This document shows, piece after piece, positions 9,728-18,758 of a DNA stretch of 55,660 nucleotides. Position 1 is the stretch's first letter. Each line of letters starts with the position of its first letter. Location of the stretch: assembly GCA_030148665.1 (NCBI GenBank), contig JASBSZ010000036.1:1-55660 (forward strand), read 5' to 3'. The notes under the pieces were generated by a model. That model had not been told where the DNA came from. It made no database searches and was given only the letters and a program-made list of their open reading frames with translations. Source of the stretch: Alphaproteobacteria bacterium. Lineage in GTDB: Bacteria; Pseudomonadota; Alphaproteobacteria; Rhodobacterales; Rhodobacteraceae. The position numbers were made by a program, and so were the translations under genes.

Positions 9728-10240
9728 ATGTCGAAAGCCAAGAAATCCGCCGAGTTCCGTCCCAATGATTATGTCGTCTACCCGTCTCACGGGGTGGGGC
9801 GCATCGTCTCCATCGAGGAAGAGGAAATCGCCGGGTTCCGCATGGAAATGTTCGTGATTTCCTTTGAGAAAGACAAGATGACGCTGCGGGTTCCGACCAA
9901 CAAGGCCACTGCCGTGGGCATGCGCGGCCTGTCCAGCCCCGAGCTGGTGGGCAAGGCGCTGGAAACGCTCAAGGGCCGTGCCCGTGTCAAACGCGCCATG
10001 TGGTCGCGTCGTGCGCAGGAATATGAACAGAAGATCAACTCCGGCGATCTGATTTCCATCGCCGAAGTGGTGCGCGACCTGCACCGCAATGACGACCAGC
10101 GCGAGCAAAGCTATTCCGAACGTCAGCTTTACGAGGCCGCGCTTGAACGCCTGACACGCGAAGTCGCCGCTGTTGACGGTGTTGACGAGGTCAGCGCCCA
10201 GCAGCGCGTTGACAGTGTTCTGGTGTCCCGCGCTGCCTGA
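9728..10240 (+). CDS. carD: CarD/CdnL-family RNA polymerase-binding regulator
   Basis: A 170-residue protein with an N-terminal RNA-polymerase-interacting Tudor-like domain (PNDYVVYPSHGVGRIVSIEE) and a helical, basic C-terminal DNA-binding domain. Family members bind the polymerase beta subunit and stabilise open complexes at weak-minus-10 promoters, affecting rRNA and housekeeping transcription. The ATG is preceded by AAGGAAAGAG. The 292-base region before it contains no gene; it includes an AT-rich stretch at about 9508-9532 that could hold the promoter. A strong terminator follows. Confidence 0.9.
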   Translation: MSKAKKSAEFRPNDYVVYPSHGVGRIVSIEEEEIAGFRMEMFVISFEKDKMTLRVPTNKATAVGMRGLSSPELVGKALETLKGRARVKRAMWSRRAQEYEQKINSGDLISIAEVVRDLHRNDDQREQSYSERQLYEAALERLTREVAAVDGVDEVSAQQRVDSVLVSRAA

Positions 10241-10312
10241 CATGACTTTCCCGGCGCCCTGCCCTGGCGCCGGTCAGACGATCCGCCTGATATGCCGATC
10301 GTTTTCCACGCG

Positions 10313-10347
10313 AAAGCCGCCTTCCCGGATAGGGTCGGCGGCTTTTT
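10313..10347 (+). terminator. Rho-independent terminator after carD
   Basis: A 9-bp perfect stem, AAAGCCGCC (10313-10321) with GGCGGCTTT (10337-10345), is followed by further T residues. It lies 73 bases past the carD stop on the same strand. Confidence 0.85.
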
Positions 10348-10370
10348 CATGGCAATCGCGAAGGTGCAAT

Positions 10371-10399
10371 AGAAAAGGTCGCGCGGGTGGCGCGACCTT
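10371..10399 (-). terminator. Rho-independent terminator after rpmG
   Basis: On the minus strand AAGGTCGCGC pairs with GCGCGACCTT (arms 10390-10399 and 10375-10384), and the RNA continues in a short U run. It lies 25 bases beyond the rpmG stop, back to back with the carD terminator. Confidence 0.8.
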
Positions 10400-10423
10400 G
10401 TTCATCTCGCGGTCTGGCAGGAT

Positions 10424-10591
10424 CTACTTGATCTTGCCTTCCTTGTATTCGACATGCTTGCGCACGACCGGGTCGTATTTGCGGACAACCATCTTTTCGG
10501 TCATGGTGCGGGCGTTTTTCTTGGTCACGTAAAAGTGGCCGGTATCCGCCGTCGAATTCAGACGGATCTTGATGGTGGTCGGTTTCGCCAT
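10424..10591 (-). CDS. rpmG: 50S ribosomal protein L33
   Basis: A 55-residue basic protein beginning [18 protein letters not shown] and ending [11 protein letters not shown], which matches bacterial L33 of the cysteine-free type. It is a component of the large subunit near the E site. The start has AGGAGA upstream. It is monocistronic here: a terminator follows within 30 bases and rnpB lies upstream on the same strand. The absence of the zinc-binding CxxC pairs means it is the zinc-independent form. Confidence 0.95.
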   Translation of the reverse strand: MAKPTTIKIRLNSTADTGHFYVTKKNARTMTEKMVVRKYDPVVRKHVEYKEGKIK

Positions 10592-10705
10592 TTTGTTCGT
10601 CTCCTGTCGCGGGTTCCGCGCCTTGCGGCCGACTCGTCCGGCCAGCTGAAATCTGGAACCTGCCTTTTAAACGCATGCAGCCCGCAGTCAAGGCCCGTTT
10701 TCGCG

Positions 10706-11068
10706 CGCGGATGGCCTGTAAGCCGGATTCTGTCCGGGGGTTTCCCCCCTGGATGACCATTCATCTGGCCCCGCCGTTACCGACGGGTTCCAGCTGCCGA
10801 CCCGGGTCTCTGGGCCGAGGATGCCCCGGGCGTTGCCGCCCCCGAGACCCCTATTTGGCATTGCTCCGGGCGGGGCTTGCCATGCCACCCCCGTTGCCGG
10901 GGGCGCGGTGAGCTCTTGCCCCACCTTTTCACCGTGACCCTGCATGCAGGGCCGTCTGTTTTCTGTGGCGCTTTCCCTCGGGTTTCCCCGGCCGGGCGTT
11001 ACCCGGCGCCCTTTCCTTGTGGAGTCCGGACTGTCCTCGCGCGCCTTGCGACGCACGCGGCCATCCAG
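10706..11068 (-). ncRNA. rnpB: RNase P RNA (type A)
   Basis: The minus-strand RNA of about 360 nt shows the universal core: GAGGACAGTCCGGACTCC near the 5' end (complement of about 11025-11042), CACAGAAAACAGAC in the middle, and near the 3' end ACAGAATCCGGCTTACAG. The ends GGATGGCC and GGCCATCC pair as stem P1. It is the catalytic RNA that matures tRNA 5' ends. Exact termini are approximate. Confidence 0.93.
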
Positions 11069-11088
11069 CCATCCGCGCTGGGATTCAG

Positions 11089-11832
11089 TTATGAGGTTGC
11101 TTCACCGGGGTCAAGGCCGATGCGGCACGGATAGCGGCGGGCCAGATCGCGCATGATCGCCATGTCGGTACCGTCCAGCGGCCCCCGGTGCGCAGGACGG
11201 AAACGCAGGCGAAACGCCGCCAGAACATGCTGCAGCCGGGTCTCGGCCCCGTCGCCATCGCCGGCCGTTTCCTGCCGGGCATAGCCGAATTCCTCGGCCG
11301 CTGCGAGGAACCCCTCGGTTTCCGGCGGTTCATCCTCTCCGGGTTCGGGCCAGATCGACAAACCTCGCAAGGCAAGGCGGCGCCAGTCGAATTTCACCCC
11401 CGGATCATGCTTGCGCCCCGGCGCCATGTCGGAATGCCCGATGACACTGCAGGGTGGCATCGCGTGACGTGACAGGATATCCGCAAGCAGTTCTTCCAGG
11501 GCATCCATCTGTGCCGCGCTGTAGGGCGGCGACCCCGCCAGCGGCCCGGCATTGGCCAGTTCGATTCCGATCGAGTGCGAATTCACGTCCCGCACCCTGC
11601 CCCAGCCACCGGCACCGGCATGCCATGCGCGCAGCCTTTCATCCACCATCTGGTATATGCGCCCCAGCGGGCAGATCAGATAATGGGTCGAAACCTCGGC
11701 CGCCGGGTCGCACAACCGCGCCAGCGCCGCCTTGAGGTCAACCATCGCCGTGTGGTGCAACACCACCATCTCGGGACCCCGCCCGTGGCGGCGGACGCCA
11801 AAATTGGGCGAGGGCCAAGCCAGAATATCCAT
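11089..11832 (-). CDS. N-acetylmuramoyl-L-alanine amidase, Amidase_2/AmpD-like
   Basis: A 247-residue amidase_2 domain protein that cleaves the MurNAc–L-Ala bond of peptidoglycan fragments. Zinc ligands are visible in VVLHHTAM and in VIGHSDMAPGRKHDPG; the NSHSIGIELANAG segment is also typical. No signal peptide is seen, so like AmpD it probably acts in the cytoplasm on recycled muropeptides. A C-terminal extension after residue 180 (EPGEDEPPETEGF onwards) forms a helical peptidoglycan-binding-like tail. It follows a small lipoprotein gene by 17 bases, and the two are likely co-transcribed. Confidence 0.88.
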   Translation of the reverse strand: MDILAWPSPNFGVRRHGRGPEMVVLHHTAMVDLKAALARLCDPAAEVSTHYLICPLGRIYQMVDERLRAWHAGAGGWGRVRDVNSHSIGIELANAGPLAGSPPYSAAQMDALEELLADILSRHAMPPCSVIGHSDMAPGRKHDPGVKFDWRRLALRGLSIWPEPGEDEPPETEGFLAAAEEFGYARQETAGDGDGAETRLQHVLAAFRLRFRPAHRGPLDGTDMAIMRDLARRYPCRIGLDPGEATS

Positions 11833-11849
11833 ATGCCCTCTCTCCCGTG

Positions 11850-12434
11850 CTATTTCTTTACAAGACTGCGATAGAATTCGGGCGACCAGCTGCAGGCAAA
11901 GCCGTCACCATCGGGGTCGAGCCCCAGCGGGTCACGCCTGGGCCCGCCAGCCTTGAGAAAAGCCGCCTGTGCCTCGTCCGGCACCGAGTAGGCGCGGCAT
12001 GCCTGCGAGGTAATCGCCCCGAGCGGGTTGAACCGGGAATACATCTTTTCCCCGACCTTGTTGGTGGTCTCCAGTGCATACTTGACGACATTCACGCCGC
12101 CGCTGCGCTTGGGCAGGGTGACCTGCGAAGGGTCGATGAACTTGTATTGCTTGCGCAATGCCTCGAGGCGGGCCGCATCCTGCTCGGGGGTCACGCGCGC
12201 GGTCACAGCGGCAAAATCCTGCGTATCGGAAATGGCCGCTCCGTTGTTTGCGGCAACAGCGGTCTGATCGGCAGTCGTGCCCGCCGGTGTTGCGCTGGAG
12301 GTGGCACCCGTTGTCGTCTTTTGCTGCGTGGTATTGCTGTCTGGGGTCGGCGTGCGCGCGCCATCATCAGGCGCGACGGATGTCGCGCATGCTGCAAGGG
12401 CTGTCAGTGCAAACAGGGCCAGGGTCGTACGCAT
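11850..12434 (-). CDS. Lipoprotein with a C-terminal Excalibur-like calcium-binding motif
   Basis: A 194-residue secreted lipoprotein with signal peptide and lipobox ALAACA (Cys about 16). A low-complexity Thr/Ala/Pro/Ser linker spans about residues 20-65. The C-terminal part ends PLGLDPDGDGFACSW, which matches the DxDGxxC core of the Excalibur domain, a small extracellular calcium-binding motif. Whether it binds calcium is inference. It stands directly upstream of the AmpD-like amidase, suggesting a cell-envelope role. Precise function is unknown. Confidence 0.8.
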   Translation of the reverse strand: MRTTLALFALTALAACATSVAPDDGARTPTPDSNTTQQKTTTGATSSATPAGTTADQTAVAANNGAAISDTQDFAAVTARVTPEQDAARLEALRKQYKFIDPSQVTLPKRSGGVNVVKYALETTNKVGEKMYSRFNPLGAITSQACRAYSVPDEAQAAFLKAGGPRRDPLGLDPDGDGFACSWSPEFYRSLVKK

Positions 12435-12473
12435 GATCGGTCCTCGGTCGGAAAGTCGAGATGGTTCCGCCGT

Positions 12474-13961
12474 TTACCACCATTTTTCCGGCTTTGAAAC
12501 AAAGCCGACTGCACGTTCCAGTGAATAGGCGAAATTCAACATTTCGCCCTCATCCCACGGGCGGCCGATCAACTGCAACCCCAATGGCAGCCCTTCATGG
12601 TTCATCCCTGCCGGAACCGAGATCCCCGGCAGGCCGGCCAGGTTGACCGTCACCGTGAACACATCGTTCAGATACATCTTGACCGGATCCTGATCGGCCA
12701 TCTCGCCCAGACCAAAGGCGGCCGACGGCGTGGCCGGTGTCAGGATTGCATCGACGCCGGTTGCGAACACGTCGTCGAAATCCTTCTTGATCAGGGCGCG
12801 CACCTTGCGGGCGCGGTTGTAATAGGCGTCGTAAAAGCCCGCCGACAGGACATAGGTGCCGATCATCACCCGGCGCTTGACCTCGGCGCCAAAGCCCTCG
12901 GCGCGGGTCTTTTCGTACATCTCAGTGATGCCGTCGCCCGCGTCCAGCCTGGCGCGGTGGCCGTAACGCACACCGTCATAGCGGGCCAGGTTGGATGATG
13001 CCTCGGCCGGGGCGATCACATAATAGGCGGGCAGCGCGTATTTTGTGTGGGGCAGGCTGACATCGACGACCTCGGCGCCCGCATCGCGCAGCATCTCGGC
13101 GCCCTGGGCCCAGAGTTTCTCGATCTCGTCGGGCATGCCGTCAAGGCGGTATTCGCGCGGCAGGCCGATCTTCTTGCCGCGAATGTCGCCGGTAAGCGCC
13201 GCCTCGAAATCAGGCACGGGGATATCGGCGCTGGTGCTGTCCTTGGGGTCATGTCCGCACATGGCGCGCAGCATGATGGCCGCATCGCGCACCGTCTTGG
13301 TCATCGGGCCAGCCTGGTCCAGCGAGCTGGCGAATGCGATGATCCCCCAGCGCGAGCAACGCCCATAGGTGGGCTTGAGGCCGACAATGCCGGTAAAGGC
13401 CGCCGGCTGGCGGATCGACCCGCCGGTATCGGTGCCGGTTGCCGCAAGGCACAGATCGGCCGCCACCGCCGCCGCAGACCCGCCAGACGAGCCCCCCGGC
13501 GTCAGAGGCGCATCCGAGCCCTGGCGCCGCCACGGGCTGACCACCGGCCCATAGGCCGAGGTTTCGTTGCTGGAGCCCATGGCGAATTCGTCCATGTTCA
13601 GCTTGCCCAGCATCACCGCCCCCTGATCCCACAGCTGGCTGGTGATGGTGCTTTCATATTCGGGCTTGAAACCACGCAGGATGTTGGATGCCGCCTGGCT
13701 GGCAACGCCGCGCGTGCAGAACAGATCCTTGATGCCCAGGGGAATACCGCACAGATCGGGCGCATCGCCTGCCTTGAGGCGCTGATCGGCGGCCTCGGCC
13801 TGCTGGCGGGCGGCGTCGAATGTCCTGGTACTGTAGGCATTCAGGGCATCGGCCCCCTCGACGGCCTTGATGCAGCCTTCGGTCAGCTCAGTCGCACTCA
13901 GATCCCCCTTGCGCAGGGCGTCACGGGCATCAGCGATGGTCAGCTTGTTCAACTCGGTCAT
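12474..13961 (-). CDS. gatA: Asp-tRNA(Asn)/Glu-tRNA(Gln) amidotransferase subunit A
   Basis: A 495-residue amidase-signature enzyme that releases ammonia from glutamine for transamidation of mischarged Glu-tRNA(Gln) or Asp-tRNA(Asn). The Ser-cisSer-Lys machinery appears as [14 protein letters not shown] (Lys), [16 protein letters not shown] and [13 protein letters not shown]. The start is the ATG of [19 protein letters not shown]; upstream in-frame sequence overlaps gatC in another frame and is not used. gatC precedes it by 5 bases. gatB is not in this window, as is usual for this group. Confidence 0.96.
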   Translation of the reverse strand: MTELNKLTIADARDALRKGDLSATELTEGCIKAVEGADALNAYSTRTFDAARQQAEAADQRLKAGDAPDLCGIPLGIKDLFCTRGVASQAASNILRGFKPEYESTITSQLWDQGAVMLGKLNMDEFAMGSSNETSAYGPVVSPWRRQGSDAPLTPGGSSGGSAAAVAADLCLAATGTDTGGSIRQPAAFTGIVGLKPTYGRCSRWGIIAFASSLDQAGPMTKTVRDAAIMLRAMCGHDPKDSTSADIPVPDFEAALTGDIRGKKIGLPREYRLDGMPDEIEKLWAQGAEMLRDAGAEVVDVSLPHTKYALPAYYVIAPAEASSNLARYDGVRYGHRARLDAGDGITEMYEKTRAEGFGAEVKRRVMIGTYVLSAGFYDAYYNRARKVRALIKKDFDDVFATGVDAILTPATPSAAFGLGEMADQDPVKMYLNDVFTVTVNLAGLPGISVPAGMNHEGLPLGLQLIGRPWDEGEMLNFAYSLERAVGFVSKPEKWW

Positions 13962-13966
13962 GTTGC

Positions 13967-14254
13967 TTACTCCACCACCTTGGGAACCGCGAAAAAGCCC
14001 TCTCGGGCGTCGGGCGCGTTTGACAGGATCTTGTCCTGATAGCCGCCATCGGTGACCTCGTCCTTGCGCCGTTTCAGCGCCATCGGCGTGACCGAGGTCA
14101 TCGGCTCGACGCCCTCGACATCGACCTCGTTCAGCTGTTCCATGAAACCCAGAATGTTGCTCAGCTCTCCGGCGAGCGTCTCCAGATCGCCGTCTTCCAC
14201 CTTGATGCGGGCCAGATGCGCCACACGGCGCGCGGTTTCCTTGTCGATCGACAT
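13967..14254 (-). CDS. gatC: Asp-tRNA(Asn)/Glu-tRNA(Gln) amidotransferase subunit C
   Basis: A 95-residue helper that wraps around GatA and stabilises the GatCAB complex. Typical sequence: [20 protein letters not shown] near the start and a C-terminal [17 protein letters not shown]. Start taken at [10 protein letters not shown], with AGGA ten bases upstream; ten additional in-frame residues are less likely. It forms a two-gene operon with gatA and is divergent from the UPF0173 gene. Confidence 0.94.
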   Translation of the reverse strand: MSIDKETARRVAHLARIKVEDGDLETLAGELSNILGFMEQLNEVDVEGVEPMTSVTPMALKRRKDEVTDGGYQDKILSNAPDAREGFFAVPKVVE

Positions 14255-14384
14255 GCCTGAAATCCTCAGCGTTGGGGTCGGCATCGTTTACCGCCCGCAG
14301 GCGGTCTGTGCAAGCACCGGGTATGGTCGCATCATAGGCAAAATCGGCTAAACTGCGGGCAGACAACCATCATAGGAGAATCAG

Positions 14385-15080
14385 ATGAAAATCACATGGC
14401 TTGGCCATTCCGGCTTTCGTATCGAAATCGGCGATCAGGTTCTGTTGATCGACCCCTGGCTGTCGGGCAACCCCTTGTTCCCCGAAGAGCGCCGGGCCGA
14501 GGCCATCGAGGGCGCGACCCATATCCTGGTTTCCCACGGGCATGGCGACCATTCCGGCAGCGCGCTGGATATCGCGGGCGAGCTGAACATTCCCATCGTC
14601 GGCATCTATGATCTGATGAACTGGTGGCAGACGACCAAAGGTGTGCAGACCGTGGGCTTCAACAAGGGGGGCACGGTTGCGCTGGGCAATGTCAATGTGA
14701 CGCTGGTGAACGCGGTGCATTCCTCGTCACTGGATGGGGACAATGGCCCCGTCTATACCGGATCCGAAGCCGGGTTCATGATCGAACATGACGGCCGCAC
14801 CATCTATTTCAGCGGCGACACCGACGTGACCGCCGACATGGAAATCTTCAACGACCTGCACAAGCCGGAAATCGGCCTGCTGGCCTCGGGCGGTTATTTC
14901 ACCATGGACATGAAGCGCGCGGCCTATGCTGCACGCAAGTTCTTTGACTTCAAGACGGTGATACCCTGTCACTATCGCACCTTCCCGATACTGGAACAGT
15001 CGGCAGAAGAGATGCTCCGCGGCCTGCCCCCCGGGGTCAACATGATCGAACCCGAAGTGCTTGAACCCATCTCGCTGTGA
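14385..15080 (+). CDS. UPF0173 metal-dependent hydrolase (metallo-beta-lactamase fold)
   Basis: A 231-residue single-domain MBL-fold protein. It begins MKITWLGHSGFRIE, has the metal motif VSHGHGDHSG (HxHxDH), and has SGDTDV for a bridging aspartate and PCHYRTFP for a late histidine. The family is widespread and uncharacterised; a broad hydrolase role is all that can be said. The ribosome site is TAGGAGA. It is a single gene, converging on cspA with a GC hairpin between them. Confidence 0.9.
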   Translation: MKITWLGHSGFRIEIGDQVLLIDPWLSGNPLFPEERRAEAIEGATHILVSHGHGDHSGSALDIAGELNIPIVGIYDLMNWWQTTKGVQTVGFNKGGTVALGNVNVTLVNAVHSSSLDGDNGPVYTGSEAGFMIEHDGRTIYFSGDTDVTADMEIFNDLHKPEIGLLASGGYFTMDMKRAAYAARKFFDFKTVIPCHYRTFPILEQSAEEMLRGLPPGVNMIEPEVLEPISL

Positions 15081-15085
15081 AACAG

Positions 15086-15118
15086 GCGCCCCGGCGCCAT
15101 TGCTGGCAGCCGGGGCGC
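15086..15118. terminator. Bidirectional GC hairpin between UPF0173 gene and cspA
   Basis: A perfect 10-bp stem, GCGCCCCGGC with GCCGGGGCGC, has a 13-base loop. It lies between two convergent stops. There is no T tract on either side, so Rho-independent function is uncertain. Confidence 0.5.
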
Positions 15119-15140
15119 AAGATCCTTGCATGACGTGCGT

Positions 15141-15347
15141 TCAGGAAACCTTGAGGTTTCCCGCATTCATGCGTCCGTCGCGGCCCTCGATCAGTTCGAA
15201 TTCGACCTGCTGGTTATCCTCCAGCCCGGTCAGCCCCGCCGCCTGGACTGCCGTGATATGAACGAATACGTCCTTGTCACCGTCTTCCGGCTGGATAAAG
15301 CCGTATCCCTTTGCCGCGTTGAACCATTTCACGGTGCCTTTTGCCAT
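15141..15347 (-). CDS. cspA: Cold-shock-domain protein, CspA family
   Basis: A 68-residue OB-fold RNA/DNA chaperone. RNP1 (KGYGFIQP) and RNP2 (VFVHITAV) are intact, and it opens with the conserved [10 protein letters not shown]. It binds single-stranded RNA and melts secondary structure. Many paralogues exist in alphaproteobacteria, so cold induction of this copy cannot be read from the sequence. The 267 bases upstream, up to terC, hold both promoters; no distinct cold-box was identified. Confidence 0.93.
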   Translation of the reverse strand: MAKGTVKWFNAAKGYGFIQPEDGDKDVFVHITAVQAAGLTGLEDNQQVEFELIEGRDGRMNAGNLKVS

Positions 15348-15614
15348 CTTCAGTCAACCCCCAAGATTGGACCGGCGCCCCATTGCGCCTCTTTCATACG
15401 ACGCCCATCGCCGCAGTTTCCGGGAGTCTTGTCAGATCCTGTCCGTCGCAGCCTTCGAACTTCGCAATCGCAAGTTTAGCCCGAATCGGCAGAATCTCAA
15501 AATCATGCCGCAATCACGGCCGCTGATGGCGCAAGAACCGATCCCGGCCGGATATTGCCCCTGGGCAGCTCGCTGCCTAGATTGGGCGGAAGATTTCTTC
15601 GAAAAAGGACCGAC

Positions 15615-16481
15615 ATGGCCGATCTGCTGACCTTCCAGAACCTGAGCGACCTGCTGGTGTTGATATTCCTGCAGGCGGTGCTGGGTTTCGACAACCTGCT
15701 GTATATCTCGATCGAATCGCAACGCGCACCAGCGTCATCGCAACGCGCGGTCCGTTTCTGGGGCATCATCCTGGCAGTCGTGCTGCGCATCATCCTGCTG
15801 TTCGTGATGATACGACTGATCGAGACCCTGAAAACGCCTTTCCTTGTCTTTGACTATCCCGGCATCCTCACGGGCGGGGTGAATTTCTCGACCCTCGTGT
15901 TCCTGTTCGGCGGAGGGTTCATCATGTACACCGCCGTGCGCGAAATCGCCCATATGCTCAGCGTCGAGCATCTGGGCGACCGGGCCAGCGATCGGGGCGC
16001 GCGCTCGCCGGTGCGTGTCGTCGCGCTGATCGTCCTGATGAACCTGATCTTCAGTTTCGATTCCATCCTGTCGGCCATCGCCGTGACCAGGGTCTTTGTC
16101 GTGCTGGCGATCGCCATCCTCATTTCGGGGCTGGCAATGCTGTGGCTGGCGGAAACCGTGACCAGATTTCTGAAAACCAACCGCATGTACGAGGTACTGG
16201 GCCTGTTCATCCTGCTGATCGTCGGCGTCGTCCTGCTGGGCGAGTCGGGACCCGCAGCCGCCCACGCCATGGATGACCCGGGATTGCAGATCGTGGTGTT
16301 CGATCATCCGCTGCTGCCAATGTCGAAAAGCACCTTCTATTTCTCGGTGGTCGTGCTGGTTCTGGTCGAGATCATCCAGACCGGATACCAGCGCAAGCTG
16401 GCGATCGAACGTGCGCGCGGCATACCGGAAACCGATATCGAAACTGCGGGAAATGCCGGCGAAAATCACCGGCCAAGGTAG
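15615..16481 (+). CDS. TerC-family integral membrane protein
   Basis: About 288 residues with 7-8 hydrophobic segments. The two signature acidic motifs are present: VLGFDNLLYISIES near residue 20-35 and LIFSFDSILSAIAVT near 155-170. TerC proteins are linked to tellurite resistance and, in better-studied members, to metal (manganese) efflux to exported enzymes. The ATG has AAAAAGGA upstream; 20 further in-frame residues are not hydrophobic and are rejected. It is the first gene of the TelA/XpaC/SPFH cassette, with the next gene starting 65 bases later. Confidence 0.88.
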   Translation: MADLLTFQNLSDLLVLIFLQAVLGFDNLLYISIESQRAPASSQRAVRFWGIILAVVLRIILLFVMIRLIETLKTPFLVFDYPGILTGGVNFSTLVFLFGGGFIMYTAVREIAHMLSVEHLGDRASDRGARSPVRVVALIVLMNLIFSFDSILSAIAVTRVFVVLAIAILISGLAMLWLAETVTRFLKTNRMYEVLGLFILLIVGVVLLGESGPAAAHAMDDPGLQIVVFDHPLLPMSKSTFYFSVVVLVLVEIIQTGYQRKLAIERARGIPETDIETAGNAGENHRPR

Positions 16482-16546
16482 TAATTCAACCGAAGGATTG
16501 CTATATCGGTTCCCATTGCCCTCCGGTGTTTCAGTTGAAGGTCTCT

Positions 16547-16639
16547 ATGTCCGGGAAAACCCTTCAGAGATTTGCATTCCTCATTCTCCTGACGCTGGTA
16601 CTTGCCGCGGCTCTGGGTGTTTTCGCGGGAACCACGTGA
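16547..16639 (+). CDS. 30-residue single-span membrane peptide (unrecognised)
   Basis: A short frame begins at ATG with GAAGG 7 bases upstream, encodes a basic head (MSGKTLQR) and then one hydrophobic helix rich in Leu/Ala. It ends in TGA that shares its A with the ATG of the XpaC gene (TGATG). That layout, a good ribosome site and a coherent membrane segment argue it is a real gene coupled to xpaC translation. No family is recognised. It could be a small membrane subunit or a leader peptide. Confidence 0.6.
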   Translation: MSGKTLQRFAFLILLTLVLAAALGVFAGTT

Positions 16640-17550
16640 TGGCCAGGAGATTTGGCGCCAGATTCAGCCCGCGCAATGCCCGTACCGACAGGCAGGATCC
16701 AAGCGCGCACTCGGCACCACCCCAGGCCGAGCCACCCGAAATCCGCCGTCTGCGCCGACGTGCGCGCCTTGTCTCGCTGGCCGCAATCCCGCTGCTGATA
16801 CGGGGTATCGTGGCAATCGTTGCGGCCGATCCTGCAGGCATCGCGCAACAGCTGGGCGCGTTCGGCCTGCTGGCCATCGCTTCGTTCCTGCTGCGCGAGG
16901 GCATTTCCGCGCAGGCCGCATATGCCGCCCGCAGCAGGGCCAGACGACCCGTGTTGCCGCGCAAGATCCTGGCCGCCTTGCTGCTGGGTGCTGGTGTCGG
17001 GGTGGCATCATGGTCCCCTCTGAGAGGAACGGTCACCATGCCTGTCCTGCTGGGTCTTCTTGCGACAGGTCTGCACCTGCTGACATTCGGAACGGACCCG
17101 ATGCGCAACAAGGGGCTGGACGGTATCGACAACCTGCGCGGGCGCAGCGCGGCGCGGGCGGTGGACGAGGCCGAAACCTACCTGGAAACCATGACCGAGG
17201 CCTTGGGCACGCTGGGCGACAGGGCGCTGAGCGACCGGCTGGCCCGCCTGGTCAACGAGGTACGGGCCATGTGCCGCACCGTCGAGGACGATCCCCGCGA
17301 CCTGTTTCAGGCGCGCAGGTATCTCGGCGTCTATCTGATGGGCGCCCGTGATGCGACGCTGAAATTCGTCAGGCTTTATCGCGAAACGGGCGAGGATACC
17401 CTTCGTGAGGATTACGAGGCATTGCTCATCGACCTGGAAAACAGCTTCAATGCCCAGCGCCGGCAATTGCTGCTGGATGATCGGGCCGATCTTGATGTAG
17501 AAATCGACGTATTGCGGGACAGGCTGCGTCTCGAAGGCGTCGAGACCTGA
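16639..17550 (+). CDS. XpaC-family membrane protein (5-bromo-4-chloroindolyl phosphate hydrolysis family)
   Basis: A 303-residue protein with a basic, disordered N-terminus (1-40), two pairs of hydrophobic segments (about 43-86 and 110-150), then a cytoplasmic helical domain starting near TFGTDPMRNKGLDGIDN. The tail resembles XpaC of Bacillus, which is adjacent to a TelA homologue there too. Despite the family name, no phosphatase motif is visible and the biochemical role is unknown. Start/stop overlap with the tiny upstream gene and an 17-base gap to telA indicate a single operon. Confidence 0.8.
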   Translation: MARRFGARFSPRNARTDRQDPSAHSAPPQAEPPEIRRLRRRARLVSLAAIPLLIRGIVAIVAADPAGIAQQLGAFGLLAIASFLLREGISAQAAYAARSRARRPVLPRKILAALLLGAGVGVASWSPLRGTVTMPVLLGLLATGLHLLTFGTDPMRNKGLDGIDNLRGRSAARAVDEAETYLETMTEALGTLGDRALSDRLARLVNEVRAMCRTVEDDPRDLFQARRYLGVYLMGARDATLKFVRLYRETGEDTLREDYEALLIDLENSFNAQRRQLLLDDRADLDVEIDVLRDRLRLEGVET

Positions 17551-17567
17551 CCCCCGGAGGACAACAG

Positions 17568-18758
17568 ATGCCACAGGAAGAGATGCGCAAATCGGCCGAG
17601 CAGGCAACAAGGCTGGTCGAAAAGGTCAACGCCGTGGTGTTGCCCGACCCCTCGCCCGACATCGTGGCCCTGGAACAGGCGCCAACCGACACGGCCGCCG
17701 AAATCCGCAAGCGCATGAATGAGATCGACATCACCAATTCCCAGACAATCGTCTCGTTCGGCGCGCGCGCCCAGTCCGGCCTGCAGAACATCAGCCAGTC
17801 CATGCTGGACGGTGTGCGCAACAAGGATGTCGGCCCGGCGGGCGAGGCGCTGCGCAACATGGTCAGCTCGATCCGCGGGTTTTCCATCTCGGAACTCGAC
17901 ACCAGACGCAAGCCCAGCCTGTGGGAAAGGCTGACAGGCCGCGCGGCGCCCTTTGTACGGTTTCTCGCCTGTTACGAACAGGTCGAAGGGCAGATCGACC
18001 GCATTACCGGCGAGTTGCTGGAGCATGAACACAGGCTGATGAAGGACATTCGCGCCCTCGACAACCTCTATCAGCGCACGCTGGAATTCTATGACGAACT
18101 GGCGCTCTATATCGCCGCCGGCGAAGAGGTGATCCGCAGGCTTGACCAGCAGGACATCCCGGCAGGCGAGGCCGAGGTCGAAAATGCCCCCGAGGACGAC
18201 AAGGTCATGGCCGCCCAGCGATTGCGCGACCTGCGCAGCGCGCGTGACGACCTCGAACGGCGGGTCCATGACCTCAGGCTCACGCGCCAGGTCACCATGC
18301 AGTCGCTGCCCTCGATCCGCCTGGTCCAGGAAAACGACAAGTCGCTGGTGACCAAGATAAACTCGACGCTGGTCAACACGGTCCCCCTGTGGGAAAGCCA
18401 GCTGGCCCAGGCCATCACCATACAGCGCTCGGCCGAGGCCGCCCGCGTCGTCAAGGAGGCGGCGGATCTGACCAACGAGTTGCTCGAATCAAACGCCGCC
18501 AATCTGCGTGAGGCGAACAAGACCATTCGCACACAGGTCGAGCGCGGCGTCTTCGACATAGAATCGATCAAGCGCGCAAATGCCGATCTGATCGCCACCA
18601 TCGAGGAATCCCTATCCATCGCCGACGAAGGCAAACGCAAACGCGCCGAGGCCGAGGCAGAACTGAAAGAGATGGAAACCAGGCTGCGCGAAACGCTTGC
18701 CGCGGCGCGGGCCAAGGCGCCTTCGGGCACCCCGGCCAAGACGGACGGATCCCGCTGA
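17568..18758 (+). CDS. TelA/KlaA-family toxic anion resistance protein
   Basis: A 396-residue soluble, highly helical protein. Recognisable family segments include SIRGFSISELDTRRKPSLWERL, FVRFLACYEQVEGQIDRI, and the mid-region QSLPSIRLVQENDKSL. The last 80 residues form an Ala/Glu/Lys-rich coiled coil. TelA members were first tied to plasmid tellurite resistance and also to resistance to lantibiotics and other envelope stresses; the mechanism is unknown. GGAGG precedes the ATG. Its stop overlaps the next start by one base. Confidence 0.88.
   Translation: MPQEEMRKSAEQATRLVEKVNAVVLPDPSPDIVALEQAPTDTAAEIRKRMNEIDITNSQTIVSFGARAQSGLQNISQSMLDGVRNKDVGPAGEALRNMVSSIRGFSISELDTRRKPSLWERLTGRAAPFVRFLACYEQVEGQIDRITGELLEHEHRLMKDIRALDNLYQRTLEFYDELALYIAAGEEVIRRLDQQDIPAGEAEVENAPEDDKVMAAQRLRDLRSARDDLERRVHDLRLTRQVTMQSLPSIRLVQENDKSLVTKINSTLVNTVPLWESQLAQAITIQRSAEAARVVKEAADLTNELLESNAANLREANKTIRTQVERGVFDIESIKRANADLIATIEESLSIADEGKRKRAEAEAELKEMETRLRETLAAARAKAPSGTPAKTDGSR

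Noticed and set aside
13962..14366. An N-terminal extension of gatA running through gatC
   Set aside because: GatA begins at MTELNKL in all recognisable members; the extra stretch is gatC read in the wrong frame.
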